NCBI GenBank assembly: GCA_041690495.1 | Contig: JAWLHE010000012.1 | Span: 73,882 to 137,881 of the forward strand | Length of the DNA: 64,000 nt | DNA from: DATAAP01 sp041690495 | Lineage (GTDB): Bacteria > Pseudomonadota > Alphaproteobacteria > CACIAM-22H2 | Direction: 5' to 3' | In this document: piece by piece, positions 44,057 to 52,216 of the stretch | How positions within the stretch are numbered: position 1 is the first letter of the stretch | How the letters are laid out: every line of letters starts with the position of its first letter | Notes under the pieces: generated by a model | The model's database searches: none | Told to the model about the DNA's origin: nothing | Seen by the model: the letters and a program-made list of their open reading frames with translations, nothing else | Translations under genes and position numbers: made by a program

Positions 44057-44923
44057 ATGAAGCCGGCAGCGAGGAGCGGGATGCAGGAGAATGCGATACC
44101 GACTTCGCCGCGGCGGCAGCGGCGTGAGCTGGCGACGGGAACCGTCGCCTCGCTGCTGCTGCATGGGCTGGCGGCCGCGCTGCTGCTCGCCAATCTGCGC
44201 TTCGAAAGCCCGGACGCGCGGCAGGAGACCACGGTCGAGGTCGTGCTGATCGAGACGGAGCCCGAGGCACCGCCGACACCGCCCGAACCGCCGGAGCCCA
44301 CGCCGACTGCCGAAGCGCCGGCATCGGACCTGCCGATCGCGGCGGTGCGTCCGCCGCCGCCGCAGCTCGACGAGGCGCCGCTTGCCGAGCGTTCGGAGCC
44401 GCCGCCGGGGCCCGGCCGGGTGCAGGCGCGCGCGCGGGAAGGCGCCGAAGGCGGCGGCCCCGCGACGGCACCGGCACCGCCGGCGCCGCCGGCACCGCTT
44501 GCGCCGACGGGCGAGCTCAGCCGCGGCGGCGGCGCCGATCTCGCGGCGCTACCGCGCGCCGGCGGCGGCAGCGAATCGGCGACCCAGGACGAGAAGGATT
44601 TCCTGCTGGCGCAGGTGATGCCGTTCTGGCTGCTCGACTTTCGCAGCCCGCGCTACAAGCACGTGGTTTTCCGCGGCCATTTCGTGCTGCGCGCCGACGG
44701 CATGCTCGAGCCGCCGTTCGGCAAGAACGATCCGTGGGATCCGGCGGCCATGATCGGCGGATACGATGTCCTGCTGCGCCGCGGCCATGAGCCGCAGCGC
44801 ATCGCGATTGAGTCGTTCCTGAAGGCGACGCGCGCGGCGCAGCCGTTCCGCCTGCCGCCCGGCATCGAGAAGAGCAAATACCCGCGCTCGGTACCGGTCT
44901 TTTTCCGGCTCGGCGACCTCTGA
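44057..44923 (+). CDS. TonB/TolA-like proline-rich envelope-spanning protein
   Basis: The 288-residue protein has a cytoplasmic basic N-terminus, one membrane helix (about residues 28-46, VASLLLHGLAAALLLANLRF), a Pro/Ala/Glu-rich rod (about residues 65-175) and a folded C-terminal domain (KDFLLAQVMPFWLLDFRSPR). The layout is that of TonB or TolA energy transducers, but the C-terminal domain lacks the clear TonB YP motif. An internal ATG at 44081 has a better ribosome site (GAGGAG). ExbB and ExbD are not in the window. Confidence 0.6.
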   Translation: MKPAARSGMQENAIPTSPRRQRRELATGTVASLLLHGLAAALLLANLRFESPDARQETTVEVVLIETEPEAPPTPPEPPEPTPTAEAPASDLPIAAVRPPPPQLDEAPLAERSEPPPGPGRVQARAREGAEGGGPATAPAPPAPPAPLAPTGELSRGGGADLAALPRAGGGSESATQDEKDFLLAQVMPFWLLDFRSPRYKHVVFRGHFVLRADGMLEPPFGKNDPWDPAAMIGGYDVLLRRGHEPQRIAIESFLKATRAAQPFRLPPGIEKSKYPRSVPVFFRLGDL

Positions 44924-45006
44924 GTCATCGCCCGGCGGGAGCGCGCCGGATCGCCACCGCCGGCGGAATGTGGCGCAAATGCGGCCTTGTATCCGGGCGG
45001 TATCGC

Positions 45007-45032
45007 GGAACACCCGGATGGGCCGGGGCGTT
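45007..45032 (+). promoter_or_regulatory. General-stress (EcfG-type) promoter of the sigma-factor gene
   Basis: GGAAC (45007-45011), 17 bases, CGTT (45029-45032), an exact EcfG consensus match, 124 bases upstream of the sigma-factor ATG. It implies that the sigma factor is transcribed by itself or by another EcfG paralog. Confidence 0.7.
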
Positions 45033-45155
45033 TCAAACATGACAGGCACGAGCGGGCTGCGCGGTGGTGCGGCCCGCGCACACTTCAGGCGGCCTGTTCA
45101 TCAGGGGTTTTCGATGCGGAAACGCCCTTCTCGTCAACGACGAAGGAGCGAATGA

Positions 45156-45854
45156 ATGTCGATCAAATCGCAAACGGCCGTGACGAAGTCGGGTAGACAG
45201 GTACGAACGGACGCAGATTCCGACCTTATTCACGCGCCCGGTGGCGAGAGTGCGTCGCAACGCTATCGCGCCGACGATCGCATGCGACTGGCGATCAATG
45301 ACGAGGCGCCGCGTACCGATCCCGACGAGGAGTTCCGCACCCAGATACTCAAGGCGCTGCCGAAACTGCACGCCTTCGCGCGCGTGCTGACGCGCAACCG
45401 CGAACAGGCCGAAGATCTCGTGCATGACAGCGTCGTCCGCGCGCTCCGCGCGCAGGCCAGTTTCATGCCCGGCACCAACATGGTCGCATGGATGTGCACG
45501 ATCCTTCGCAACCAGCACATCAGCGGCCTGCGACGGCGCAAATTCGATGCACTACCGATCGATGATCTGTCCGCGGCGCTGGGCAATGTCGGGCCCGACC
45601 AGTACCACGCCGTCGAGCTGAAGGAGGTCCGGCACGCGCTGCTGAAGCTCAGCCCGCAGCACCGCGAGGTGGTTCTGCTGGTCGCGGTCACCGGGCTCGG
45701 CTACGGCGACGTCGCCGAAATCTGCGGCTGCCCGATCGGCACCGTGAAATCGCGCCTCAATCGCGCGCGCGCCGATCTGCGGCGCCTGCTGACCGATCGG
45801 GGCAACGCCGTCGCGGACGACGCCGGGGACCGCCTGGAACTGGCGGCGGCCTGA
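45156..45854 (+). CDS. EcfG-type extracytoplasmic-function sigma factor
   Basis: The 232-residue protein has region 2 (LHAFARVLTRNREQAEDLVHD and FMPGTNMVAWMCTILRN) and region 4 (LSPQHREVVLLVAVTGLGYGDVAEICGCPIGTVKSRLNRAR). The PGTNM-AW-TILRN and ICGCPIGTVKSR stretches are typical of the EcfG group that directs the general stress response in alphaproteobacteria. Residues 1-55 form a non-conserved extension. AAGGAG lies 7 bases before the ATG. nepR and phyR, the usual partners, are not adjacent, so this may be a secondary EcfG paralog. Confidence 0.85.
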   Translation: MSIKSQTAVTKSGRQVRTDADSDLIHAPGGESASQRYRADDRMRLAINDEAPRTDPDEEFRTQILKALPKLHAFARVLTRNREQAEDLVHDSVVRALRAQASFMPGTNMVAWMCTILRNQHISGLRRRKFDALPIDDLSAALGNVGPDQYHAVELKEVRHALLKLSPQHREVVLLVAVTGLGYGDVAEICGCPIGTVKSRLNRARADLRRLLTDRGNAVADDAGDRLELAAA

Positions 45855-45875
45855 GCCGCCGCGTCCGTACGGCGC

Positions 45876-46253
45876 TCAACCGCGGCGCGGACGATCGCGC
45901 AGGTCGAATGCGGAAGGGAGAGGGGCTCTGGGCTGTTGACGCTCCTCGGGCGTGAGCAGGCGCCAGTCGGCGGCGGGGACCCGGATCTCGCGCTGCGTGC
46001 CGTCCGGCATCGGCGCCGCGATCAGGAGGTCGCCGTCCGGCTGGGGGCGGGCCCTCACACGGCCGAAGAGGTCGTCGGTCCCGCGATCCGAGGCGCTGGC
46101 AGCGAGTCCGACGAGCATACCCATCACGCGGGGATAGCTGGAGAGCTCGATCTTCACCGCCGCGAATTCGAGCTCGCCCGGCGCAGCCCCGGTCGCCGGA
46201 TCATCATCCCCATCGGCTCTACGCGGTTTCGGCTGCGCCATTTCCTTAGACAT
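45876..46253 (-). CDS. Hypothetical protein
   Basis: The 125-residue product has charged, Pro-rich ends and a compact middle: FAAVKIELSSYPRVMGMLVG and LLIAAPMPDGTQREIRVPAA. No signal peptide or membrane segment is visible. No family is recognised. It converges with the sigma-factor gene with a 21-base gap. Confidence 0.6.
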   Translation of the reverse strand: MSKEMAQPKPRRADGDDDPATGAAPGELEFAAVKIELSSYPRVMGMLVGLAASASDRGTDDLFGRVRARPQPDGDLLIAAPMPDGTQREIRVPAADWRLLTPEERQQPRAPLPSAFDLRDRPRRG

Positions 46254-46349
46254 AGAGTGCGATCGTTAAGAGAGGGTATCGGCGGCGGTGCGGCCGGATG
46301 CCGCGTCCGCGCTGTCCGACGAAGGAAGGGAACGCCGTATCGGGTGCCG

Positions 46350-47051
46350 TCACGCAAGCCCCGCGGCCCGATCGAGCCGATCGGCCAGCGTGTCGTGACC
46401 GCTGTTGCGCGCGTGGTCCGCGGCGCTCATGCCGTTGTCGTCGCGCAGGTCGGGATTGGCGCCGTGGCGCAGCAGCAGCTCGGCGAGCTCGTCCTGACCG
46501 TCGAGCGCGGCCGCCATGAGCGGCGTCAGGCCGGGCCCGTCGCCCTGGCGCGCATCGACCGGCGCGCCGGCGGCAATCAGCAGACGCGCGATCGCAACCG
46601 AGCGCGCGGCGACGGCCGCATGCAGCGGCATGGCCTTCATCGCGTTCTGCGACGCGCGCGCCGGATCCGCGCCGCGCGACAGCAGGAGTTCGACCGTCTT
46701 CCCGTGGCCGAAAGACGATGCCAGGCCGAGCGGGCCAAAGCCGTCCTCGGCGACGGCGTTCGCCTGTTTCGCATCGCGATCGAGCAGGGCGCGAACCCGC
46801 TCGATGTCGCCGAGCGCCGACGCCTCGAAGATGTCGAGAGGCTCGCATGCCGGCCGCAGCAGCGCGACCATCTCCGGTACGGAGCGGTAGCAGGCGAACA
46901 GGAGCGCCGATGCGCCGTTCCTGCGCGCACGGGCGCGTTCCGTATCGCCCTCGATCAGGACCGCGACGCGAATCGTGTCGCCCGATGCAATGGCCTCGAA
47001 GATGTCGTCGGTCAAAGCAACGCGCCCCCTCGCGACCGCAGGGCGCAGCAT
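46350..47051 (-). CDS. Ankyrin-repeat protein
   Basis: The 233-residue protein has at least five ankyrin units, for example DIFEASALGDIERVRALLDR, GFGPLGLASSFGHGKTVELL and GLTPLMAAALDGQDELAELL. It is probably cytoplasmic and acts by binding a partner. No ribosome site precedes the ATG at 47051; a TTG 12 codons further in, with GAGGGGG some distance upstream, is an alternative start. The frame continues upstream into antisense of the FAH gene, without support. Confidence 0.8.
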   Translation of the reverse strand: MLRPAVARGRVALTDDIFEAIASGDTIRVAVLIEGDTERARARRNGASALLFACYRSVPEMVALLRPACEPLDIFEASALGDIERVRALLDRDAKQANAVAEDGFGPLGLASSFGHGKTVELLLSRGADPARASQNAMKAMPLHAAVAARSVAIARLLIAAGAPVDARQGDGPGLTPLMAAALDGQDELAELLLRHGANPDLRDDNGMSAADHARNSGHDTLADRLDRAAGLA

Positions 47052-47270
47052 AGTCGCCGCGAGCCGGTCCCGCAAACGCGGGAGGGTATTGCGGTCAGGA
47101 GCGCAGGTACGGCGACGACTCGCGCCCGTGAGAACATGTTTAGCGGAACGATGGTTACCGGCGGGTTTGCGCCGCGCCTTTCCCGCGCCGTCGGCCGCTG
47201 CTATGACTCGGGAACACCCTTGCCGCCGCGATGCAATGCCGGTGCGGCCGCGAAGTCCGGGGGAACGAGG

Positions 47271-48452
47271 ATGCCGATCCAAGCCGATCTTGCCGACTGC
47301 CTGCCCTCCGATGCGGCGCAGGCGCTGCTGGTCGGGCGGGTCTGGATGCCGGACCGCGCGGGCCCGTGCGTCGCCGCTCTGCGCGGGCAGGAGCTGGTCG
47401 ATCTCACGCCGCACTGGCCGACGGTCGCCGAGCTGATGAATGCGCTGGATGTCGCGGCGGTGCGCGCCGCGATCGCGGATGCGCCCGTGCTCGGTGCGCT
47501 CGACGCCATCGCGGCGAACGGCGCGCTCGCGGGCCGCGACGCGACGCGGCCGTTCCTGCTGGCGCCCTGCGATCTGCAGGCGATCAAGGCGGCCGGCGTG
47601 ACCTTCGTCGCCAGCCTGCTCGAGCGCGTGATCGAGGAGCGCGCGCGCGGCAATCCGGGCGCCGCCGAGGCGATCCGCCGCGACCTCGTGGCGGCGATCG
47701 GCCAGGACCTCGAGACGGTGGCGCCCGGCTCGCCGACCGCGGCAGCACTCAAGGATGCGCTCGTGAGCAAGGGCATGTGGTCGCAGTATCTCGAGGTCGG
47801 CATCGGCCCCGATGCCGAGATTTTCACCAAGGCGCCGCCGATGGCCGCGGTCGGCCATGGCGCCGAGATCGGCATTCATCCGAGTTCCACGTGGAACAAT
47901 CCCGAGCCGGAGGTGGTGCTCGTCGTCAACGCCGCGGGCCGGATCGTCGGCGCGTCGCTCGGCAACGACGTCAACCTGCGCGACTTCGAGGGGCGCAGCG
48001 CGCTGCTGCTCGGCAAGGCGAAGGACAACAATGCGAGCACGGCGATCGGTCCGTTCATCCGCGTCTTCGACGAGCGCTTCACGCTTGCGACCGTGGCGCA
48101 GGCCGACGTGAAGCTGTCCGTGCTCGGCGAGGACCAGTTCCGGCTCGCTGGCCTCAACTCGATGCGCAAGATCAGCCGGCCGCCCGAGGATCTCGTGTGC
48201 GCGACGATCGGCGCGCACCACCAGTATCCCGACGGCTTCGTGCTGTTCCTCGGCACGATGTTTGCGCCGGTCGAGGACCGCGACGCGCCCGGCAAGGGCT
48301 TCACCCACAGGATCGGCGATCTCGTCACGATCGAGACGCCGTCGCTCGGCCGCCTCGTCAACCGCGTCAATCACTGCACCGAGATCGCGCCCTGGAATTT
48401 CGGCGCCGGCGCCCTCATGCGCAACCTCGCGAAGCGCGGATTGCTGGACTGA
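47271..48452 (+). CDS. Fumarylacetoacetate hydrolase-family protein
   Basis: The 393-residue protein has an N-terminal extension and the FAH catalytic core in the C-terminal 200 residues: PEPEVVLVVNAAGRIVGASL (metal-binding Glu), GNDVNLRDFEGRS and AIGPFIRVFDERF. This longer type cleaves or dehydrates acylpyruvate- or sugar-acid-like substrates; its real reaction is unknown. CGAGG is next to the ATG at 47271. Confidence 0.88.
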   Translation: MPIQADLADCLPSDAAQALLVGRVWMPDRAGPCVAALRGQELVDLTPHWPTVAELMNALDVAAVRAAIADAPVLGALDAIAANGALAGRDATRPFLLAPCDLQAIKAAGVTFVASLLERVIEERARGNPGAAEAIRRDLVAAIGQDLETVAPGSPTAAALKDALVSKGMWSQYLEVGIGPDAEIFTKAPPMAAVGHGAEIGIHPSSTWNNPEPEVVLVVNAAGRIVGASLGNDVNLRDFEGRSALLLGKAKDNNASTAIGPFIRVFDERFTLATVAQADVKLSVLGEDQFRLAGLNSMRKISRPPEDLVCATIGAHHQYPDGFVLFLGTMFAPVEDRDAPGKGFTHRIGDLVTIETPSLGRLVNRVNHCTEIAPWNFGAGALMRNLAKRGLLD

Positions 48453-48461
48453 ACGTTCGCG

Positions 48462-48767
48462 TCAGGAGCCCTGCAGGAGGAAGTCGAGCGCCTGGAGGAT
48501 CTCGATGCGCTTTTCGCGGAGTGAGGTAACGAATGCGCCGAGTTCATTCGTGTCGACGCCAGCCAGCTCTGGCGTGACCATCACATAAGGTTTTTCCGAG
48601 ATCGTGAATACCGGTGTCAACCGGCGGATCGGCGCGCCGTACGTCTTGAGTGGATGGAGCGGGACGACAACACGCGTCCACAGTCGCTCCAGAAAGTCGC
48701 TCTGTACGTCAAGCAGCAGCGGCGGAAATGTCCCGCGTCGGTTCTTGACGACGTCGAAGCGCGCCAT
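48462..48767 (-). CDS. ccdB: CcdB-family gyrase-poisoning toxin
   Basis: The 101-residue protein matches CcdB in length and pattern: MARFDVVKNRRG, PPLLLDVQSDFLERL, VVVPLHPL, LTPVFTISEKPYVMVTPELA and the C-terminal IEILQALDFLLQGS, where the terminal helix binds gyrase. The usual final Trp-Gly-Ile triplet is not present, so activity is not certain. The start overlaps the antitoxin stop by one base. Confidence 0.88.
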   Translation of the reverse strand: MARFDVVKNRRGTFPPLLLDVQSDFLERLWTRVVVPLHPLKTYGAPIRRLTPVFTISEKPYVMVTPELAGVDTNELGAFVTSLREKRIEILQALDFLLQGS

Positions 48768-49021
48768 CAGAACCGGCGAAGGCCCTTGGTAGAGACACCG
48801 TGCCGTTCGACGCGTGCGTTGTACTCGTCGATCGCCTGGGTGTTCTCTTCAAGCCATTTCGCGTGCTCTCGCTCGGCGACCGCCTCGGTGAGCGCGCGCT
48901 CGGCCACTTGCGAAGCATTGATCCCGTGTCGCTTGACCGCCGACAGTACGTCCTCGCGGATCGAAAGATTCGCCGCGCGCCGTCGCGGCGCGGCCGTTTT
49001 CGTTGCGGCCGGCTTTCCCAC
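48767..49021 (-). CDS. ccdA: CcdA-family antitoxin
   Basis: The 84-residue protein has an N-terminal ribbon-helix-helix (AANLSIREDVLSAVKRHGIN) and a C-terminal toxin-binding tail with WLEENTQAIDEYNARVERHG, the CcdA signature. It neutralises CcdB and represses the pair. The module lies on the origin-proximal side of the chromosome, next to parB, which is unusual for a system best known from plasmids. Confidence 0.88.
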   Translation of the reverse strand: MGKPAATKTAAPRRRAANLSIREDVLSAVKRHGINASQVAERALTEAVAEREHAKWLEENTQAIDEYNARVERHGVSTKGLRRF

Positions 49022-49099
49022 GCTGACCTCCTATGCGTATCCTATGCGCATGACGGCATGCGCCCGAGTCCGCGCGCGGACAAGACCCGCGCAACGCGC

Positions 49100-50029
49100 C
49101 TAAACCTTCGGCGCCCCCGTGATGCGGGTCAGCAGGTCGTCGAGCTGGTCGAGCGTCTGGTAGTGGATGGTGATGCTGCCGCTCTTGCCCTTGGCGTTGA
49201 TCGCGACCTTGAGGCCGAGGAACTCCGTCAGCGTCCGCTCCAGCGCCCGCGTGTCGGCATTGCCGGCAGGCAGGCCGGGATTCGGCTTCTTCTTCGCAGC
49301 CGCGCCGCCCTTGAGCGAGGCGACATAGGCCTCCGCCTCGCGCACCGTCAGGCCCTTGGCGACGATGTGCCTGGCGATCTCGGCCGCCTTCGCCAGGCCG
49401 ACCAGCAGGCGCGCGTGGCCCGCGGTCAGCTTCTTCTCGCGCAGCAGCGCCTGCACCTCTTCGGGCAGCTCGAGCAGGCGCACCATGTTAGCGATGTGCG
49501 GCCGGCTCTTGCCGAGGCCGGTCGCGACCTGCTCCTGCGTGTAGTCGAACTCGTCCATCAGGCGGCGATAGGCGGTCGCCTCCTCGATGGCGCTGAGGTC
49601 CTGGCGCTGCAGGTTCTCGACCAGCGCCGCCTCGAGCGCCTCGCGATCGGTGAAGTCGCGCACCAGCGCCGGGATCTCGTGCAGCTGCGCGGCCTGCGCC
49701 GCGCGCCAGCGCCGCTCGCCGGCGATCAGCTCGAACTTGGTCGGATCGTGCGGATGCTTGCGCACCAGGATCGGCTGCAGCACGCCCTGCGTCCTGATCG
49801 ATGCGACCAGCTCGTCGAGCTCGGCCTTGTCGAACTCGCGCCGCGGCTGGTAGGCGCCCGGCATGATCTGCGCCACCGGCACGGCGCGCACGCCGCGCGG
49901 CGCCGGCGCCACGCCGACGATGCCGCCGGGCGCGACCGGCGCCTTCTCCGGCGGACGCGTGTCTCCGAGCAGTGCCGAAAGTCCCCGGCCCAGCGCTTTC
50001 TTGGTCTGTTCTTTGGCCACCTGTACCAC
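49100..50029 (-). CDS. parB: Chromosome-partitioning protein ParB
   Basis: The 309-residue protein has the N-terminal LGRGLSALLGD, the CTP-binding ParB/Srx domain (IMPGAYQPRREFDKAELDEL, GERRWRAAQ), a helix-turn-helix (YTQEQVATGLGKSRPHIANM) and a C-terminal dimer domain. It binds parS at 52009 and 54553 and spreads. It follows parA by 46 bases. Confidence 0.97.
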   Translation of the reverse strand: MVQVAKEQTKKALGRGLSALLGDTRPPEKAPVAPGGIVGVAPAPRGVRAVPVAQIMPGAYQPRREFDKAELDELVASIRTQGVLQPILVRKHPHDPTKFELIAGERRWRAAQAAQLHEIPALVRDFTDREALEAALVENLQRQDLSAIEEATAYRRLMDEFDYTQEQVATGLGKSRPHIANMVRLLELPEEVQALLREKKLTAGHARLLVGLAKAAEIARHIVAKGLTVREAEAYVASLKGGAAAKKKPNPGLPAGNADTRALERTLTEFLGLKVAINAKGKSGSITIHYQTLDQLDDLLTRITGAPKV

Positions 50030-50075
50030 CCCGTTGTCCCCACCCGTTTTCTTGGGCCGCGACCCGTCGCGGCCG

Positions 50076-50909
50076 TCAGGCCGCGACCGTCGCGGCGCTT
50101 GCCTGCGCGCTCTCCTGCTTGAGGAGCTCGCTCGCGAGCTTGATGTAGGCCTGGCTGCCCGAGCAGCGCAGGTCGTAGAGCAGCACCGGCTTGCCGTGGC
50201 TCGGCGCCTCGCTGACGCGCACGTTGCGCGGAATGACGGTGCTGTAGACCTTGTCGCCGAAGAAGCCGCGCACGTCGGCGGCGACCAGGTCGGAAAGGTT
50301 GTTGCGGCGGTCGTACATGGTCAGCACGACTCCCTGGATGTGCAACCTTGGGTTGAGTTTGTCCCGGACCCGGTCGACCGTGCGGATCAGGTGCGACAGC
50401 CCCTCCAGCGCGAAGAACTCGCACTGCAGCGGCACGAGCACCGCGTCGGCGGCGGTCAGCGCGTTGAGGGTCAGGAAGCCCAGCGCCGGCGGGCAGTCGA
50501 TCATGATGTAGTCGTAGGCGAGCGTGCCGCGGGCGCGGTCCAAGGCGTCGGCGAGGCGGAACTCGCGCCGCTCGAGGTCGACCAGCTCGATCTCGGCGCC
50601 GGCGAGGTCGGGCGTCGCCGGCACCACCGCCAGGTTGGGTACGGAGGTCAGCACGACCGCGTCGGCCGGCGCCGCCGCCCCGATCAGCACGTCATAGGAG
50701 CCGATCCGGCGCTGGTCGGGCGTCAGGCCGAGGCCGGTCGAGGCGTTGCCCTGCGGGTCGAGGTCGAGGACGAGGATGCGCTTGCCGACCGCAGCGAGCG
50801 CCGTGGCGAGGTTGATCGCGGTCGTGGTCTTGCCGACCCCGCCTTTCTGGTTGGCGACGGCCAGGACCCTGGGAAGATGTGCGTGCGCAGCCGGTTGGAC
50901 GTCAGTCAC
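50076..50909 (-). CDS. parA: Chromosome-partitioning ATPase ParA
   Basis: The 277-residue protein has the deviant Walker A NQKGGVGKTTTAINLA (residues 20-35), Walker B YIMIDCPPALGFLTL and the switch LVLDLDPQGNAST. It segregates the origin with ParB. The GTG at 50909 is chosen because it gives the normal N-terminus (VTDVQPAAHAH); upstream codons in frame add unlike sequence. Normally it follows rsmG directly; here a convergent gene and repeats intervene. Confidence 0.96.
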   Translation of the reverse strand: MTDVQPAAHAHLPRVLAVANQKGGVGKTTTAINLATALAAVGKRILVLDLDPQGNASTGLGLTPDQRRIGSYDVLIGAAAPADAVVLTSVPNLAVVPATPDLAGAEIELVDLERREFRLADALDRARGTLAYDYIMIDCPPALGFLTLNALTAADAVLVPLQCEFFALEGLSHLIRTVDRVRDKLNPRLHIQGVVLTMYDRRNNLSDLVAADVRGFFGDKVYSTVIPRNVRVSEAPSHGKPVLLYDLRCSGSQAYIKLASELLKQESAQASAATVAA

Positions 50910-51089
50910 GATGTACGAAGCCTGGACCCCCCACCCGGCTTGCAACCCCGAATCGGACCGCCGGCGGGCGAGCCGGCATCATCCACATTCGGCGAGTCGC
51001 GGTCAATTCATGATGCGGCTTTGCGGCGCCGTGGCAGGCAACCTATGTTTATGACCGGTGAGATGGCCCGGGACAGAGAGGCAGCGACG

Positions 51090-51323
51090 ATGGATTCCCC
51101 CGCACCGAACCCGCCGACCTGGCGCGACCCCGACGGCAAGCCGGTGTCCTGCATCGAGAAGATCAAGGTGCTCAACGACAATTTCGCCGAGCTGCGCCGC
51201 CTGGCGCAGGATGCGTTCGAGGACGCCATCCTGATGGGCTGCGACGAGGCGCAGTTCCGCGCCGTGCTGCGCGCGCTCGTCGACTCGCTGGACAACCCCT
51301 ATCGGGATCGGTCCATCGGATAG
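51090..51323 (+). CDS. Small conserved alphaproteobacterial hypothetical protein
   Basis: The 77-residue product reads PPTWRDPDGKPVSCIEKIKV, then an acidic helical part (LAQDAFEDAILMGCDEAQFR and LVDSLDNPYRD). I recall a family with the VSC-EKIKVL and MGCD pattern in this group, without known function. GAGAGG lies 8 bases before this ATG; an in-frame ATG at 51051 would add 13 residues. It is convergent to rsmG and divergent from parA. Confidence 0.7.
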   Translation: MDSPAPNPPTWRDPDGKPVSCIEKIKVLNDNFAELRRLAQDAFEDAILMGCDEAQFRAVLRALVDSLDNPYRDRSIG

Positions 51324-51332
51324 ACCGTGCAT

Positions 51333-51407
51333 GGGCCGATCTGAGATCGGCCCCTACACGAGGTCGTTCTCAAAGCCCCGTGTAGGGGCGGATCCAAGAT
51401 CCGCCCC
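51333..51407. repeat. Paired GTGTAGGGGCGGATC-type dyad repeats
   Basis: Two perfect hairpins, one spanning 51333-51353 (GGGCCGATC/GATCGGCCC) and one 51385-51407 (GGGGCGGATC/GATCCGCCCC), are themselves bracketed by CCCCTACACG and CGTGTAGGGG. They lie between convergent genes and probably act as a bidirectional terminator. Confidence 0.8.
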
Positions 51408-51426
51408 TGTGCGCTCCACTCCCGCC

Positions 51427-52080
51427 TCACCGCGGCTTGAGGCCGCGGATCTTGAGGATGACCCCGCCGGGGTCGGACTTGCTGGCGACCCGCTCGAGCT
51501 GGAACGCCCATTTCGTCTCGGCCGCGGCGATCTCCTGCGCCACCTTCTCGCCCTTGAGGAACAGGCACAGCCCGTCCGGCTTGACCAGCGGCCGGGCGAG
51601 GCCGAGCAGGGTGTCGAGGGGGGCCAGCGCCCGGGCTGTCACCACGTCGGCGGCCATGCGGCCGCCCAGCGCCTCGGCCCGGACCGGCTGGATCTTGATC
51701 GCGCCGGCGATCCGCGCCGCGCGCGCCGCCTCGGCCAGGAACGCGGCCTTGCGGCTGTCGGATTCGACCAGATGGACGGTGATGTCGCGCCCGGCGGCCT
51801 CGGCGACGATCGCCAGCACCAGGCCGGGAAAGCCGGCGCCGCTGCCGAGGTCGACGACCACCCGGGCATTGGCCGGCAGGTGGCCGTAGAGCTGGGCCGA
51901 ATCGAGGAAGTGGCGCCGCCACACCTCCGGCAGGGTCGCCGGCCCGACCAGGTTGATCTTCGCCTGCCACTTCGCCAGCAGGGCGGCATAGGCCTCGAGC
52001 CGCGCCAATGTTTCACGTGAAACATTGGCCGACAGCCGGGGCAGGGCAGCCTTGGCGAAGTCCTCGGGAGTCATGTCCAT
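51427..52080 (-). CDS. rsmG: 16S rRNA (guanine527-N7)-methyltransferase
   Basis: The 217-residue protein methylates G527 of 16S rRNA. It has the SAM-binding VVVDLGSGAGFPGLVLAI (about residue 75), VHLVESDSRKAAFLAEAAR and VVTARALAPLDTLLGLARPL. Its codons for NVSRET (about residues 19-24) contain a perfect parS site. It follows mnmG with a repeat between. Confidence 0.96.
   Translation of the reverse strand: MDMTPEDFAKAALPRLSANVSRETLARLEAYAALLAKWQAKINLVGPATLPEVWRRHFLDSAQLYGHLPANARVVVDLGSGAGFPGLVLAIVAEAAGRDITVHLVESDSRKAAFLAEAARAARIAGAIKIQPVRAEALGGRMAADVVTARALAPLDTLLGLARPLVKPDGLCLFLKGEKVAQEIAAAETKWAFQLERVASKSDPGGVILKIRGLKPR
52009..52024. promoter_or_regulatory. parS centromere site inside rsmG
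   Basis: TGTTTCACGTGAAACA at 52009-52024 is an exact match to the universal ParB-binding site and extends to a 20-bp perfect palindrome (52007-52026). It lies in the rsmG coding sequence, about 2 kb from parB. Confidence 0.95.
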
Positions 52081-52117
52081 TGCGACGCTCCGGGCAGATC
52101 GGCCTCTGCCGTTCTTC

Positions 52118-52186
52118 TACTGTCATGCCCGGGCCTGACCCGGGCATCCAGTCTGGACCCCCGGGTCAGGCCCGGGGGTGACAGTA
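52118..52186. repeat. GTCATGCCCGGGC-type palindromic intergenic repeat, copy 3
   Basis: A 69-bp near-perfect palindrome, TACTGTCATGCCCGGGC at the left and CCCGGGGGTGACAGTA at the right, between mnmG and rsmG. It is the most compact and regular of the three copies. Confidence 0.9.
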
Positions 52187-52216
52187 CAAAAGAGGCCGGG
52201 TACCGCGCTCCAGTGA

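Noticed and set aside
47148..47170. GGAAC followed by GTTT upstream of the FAH gene as a stress promoter
   Set aside because: The spacing is 15 bases and the -10 lacks CGTT, so it falls outside the consensus.
46350..48374. 674-codon minus-strand frame extending the ankyrin gene over the FAH gene
   Set aside because: The N-terminal 440 codons are antisense to a well-conserved FAH-family gene and show no domain.
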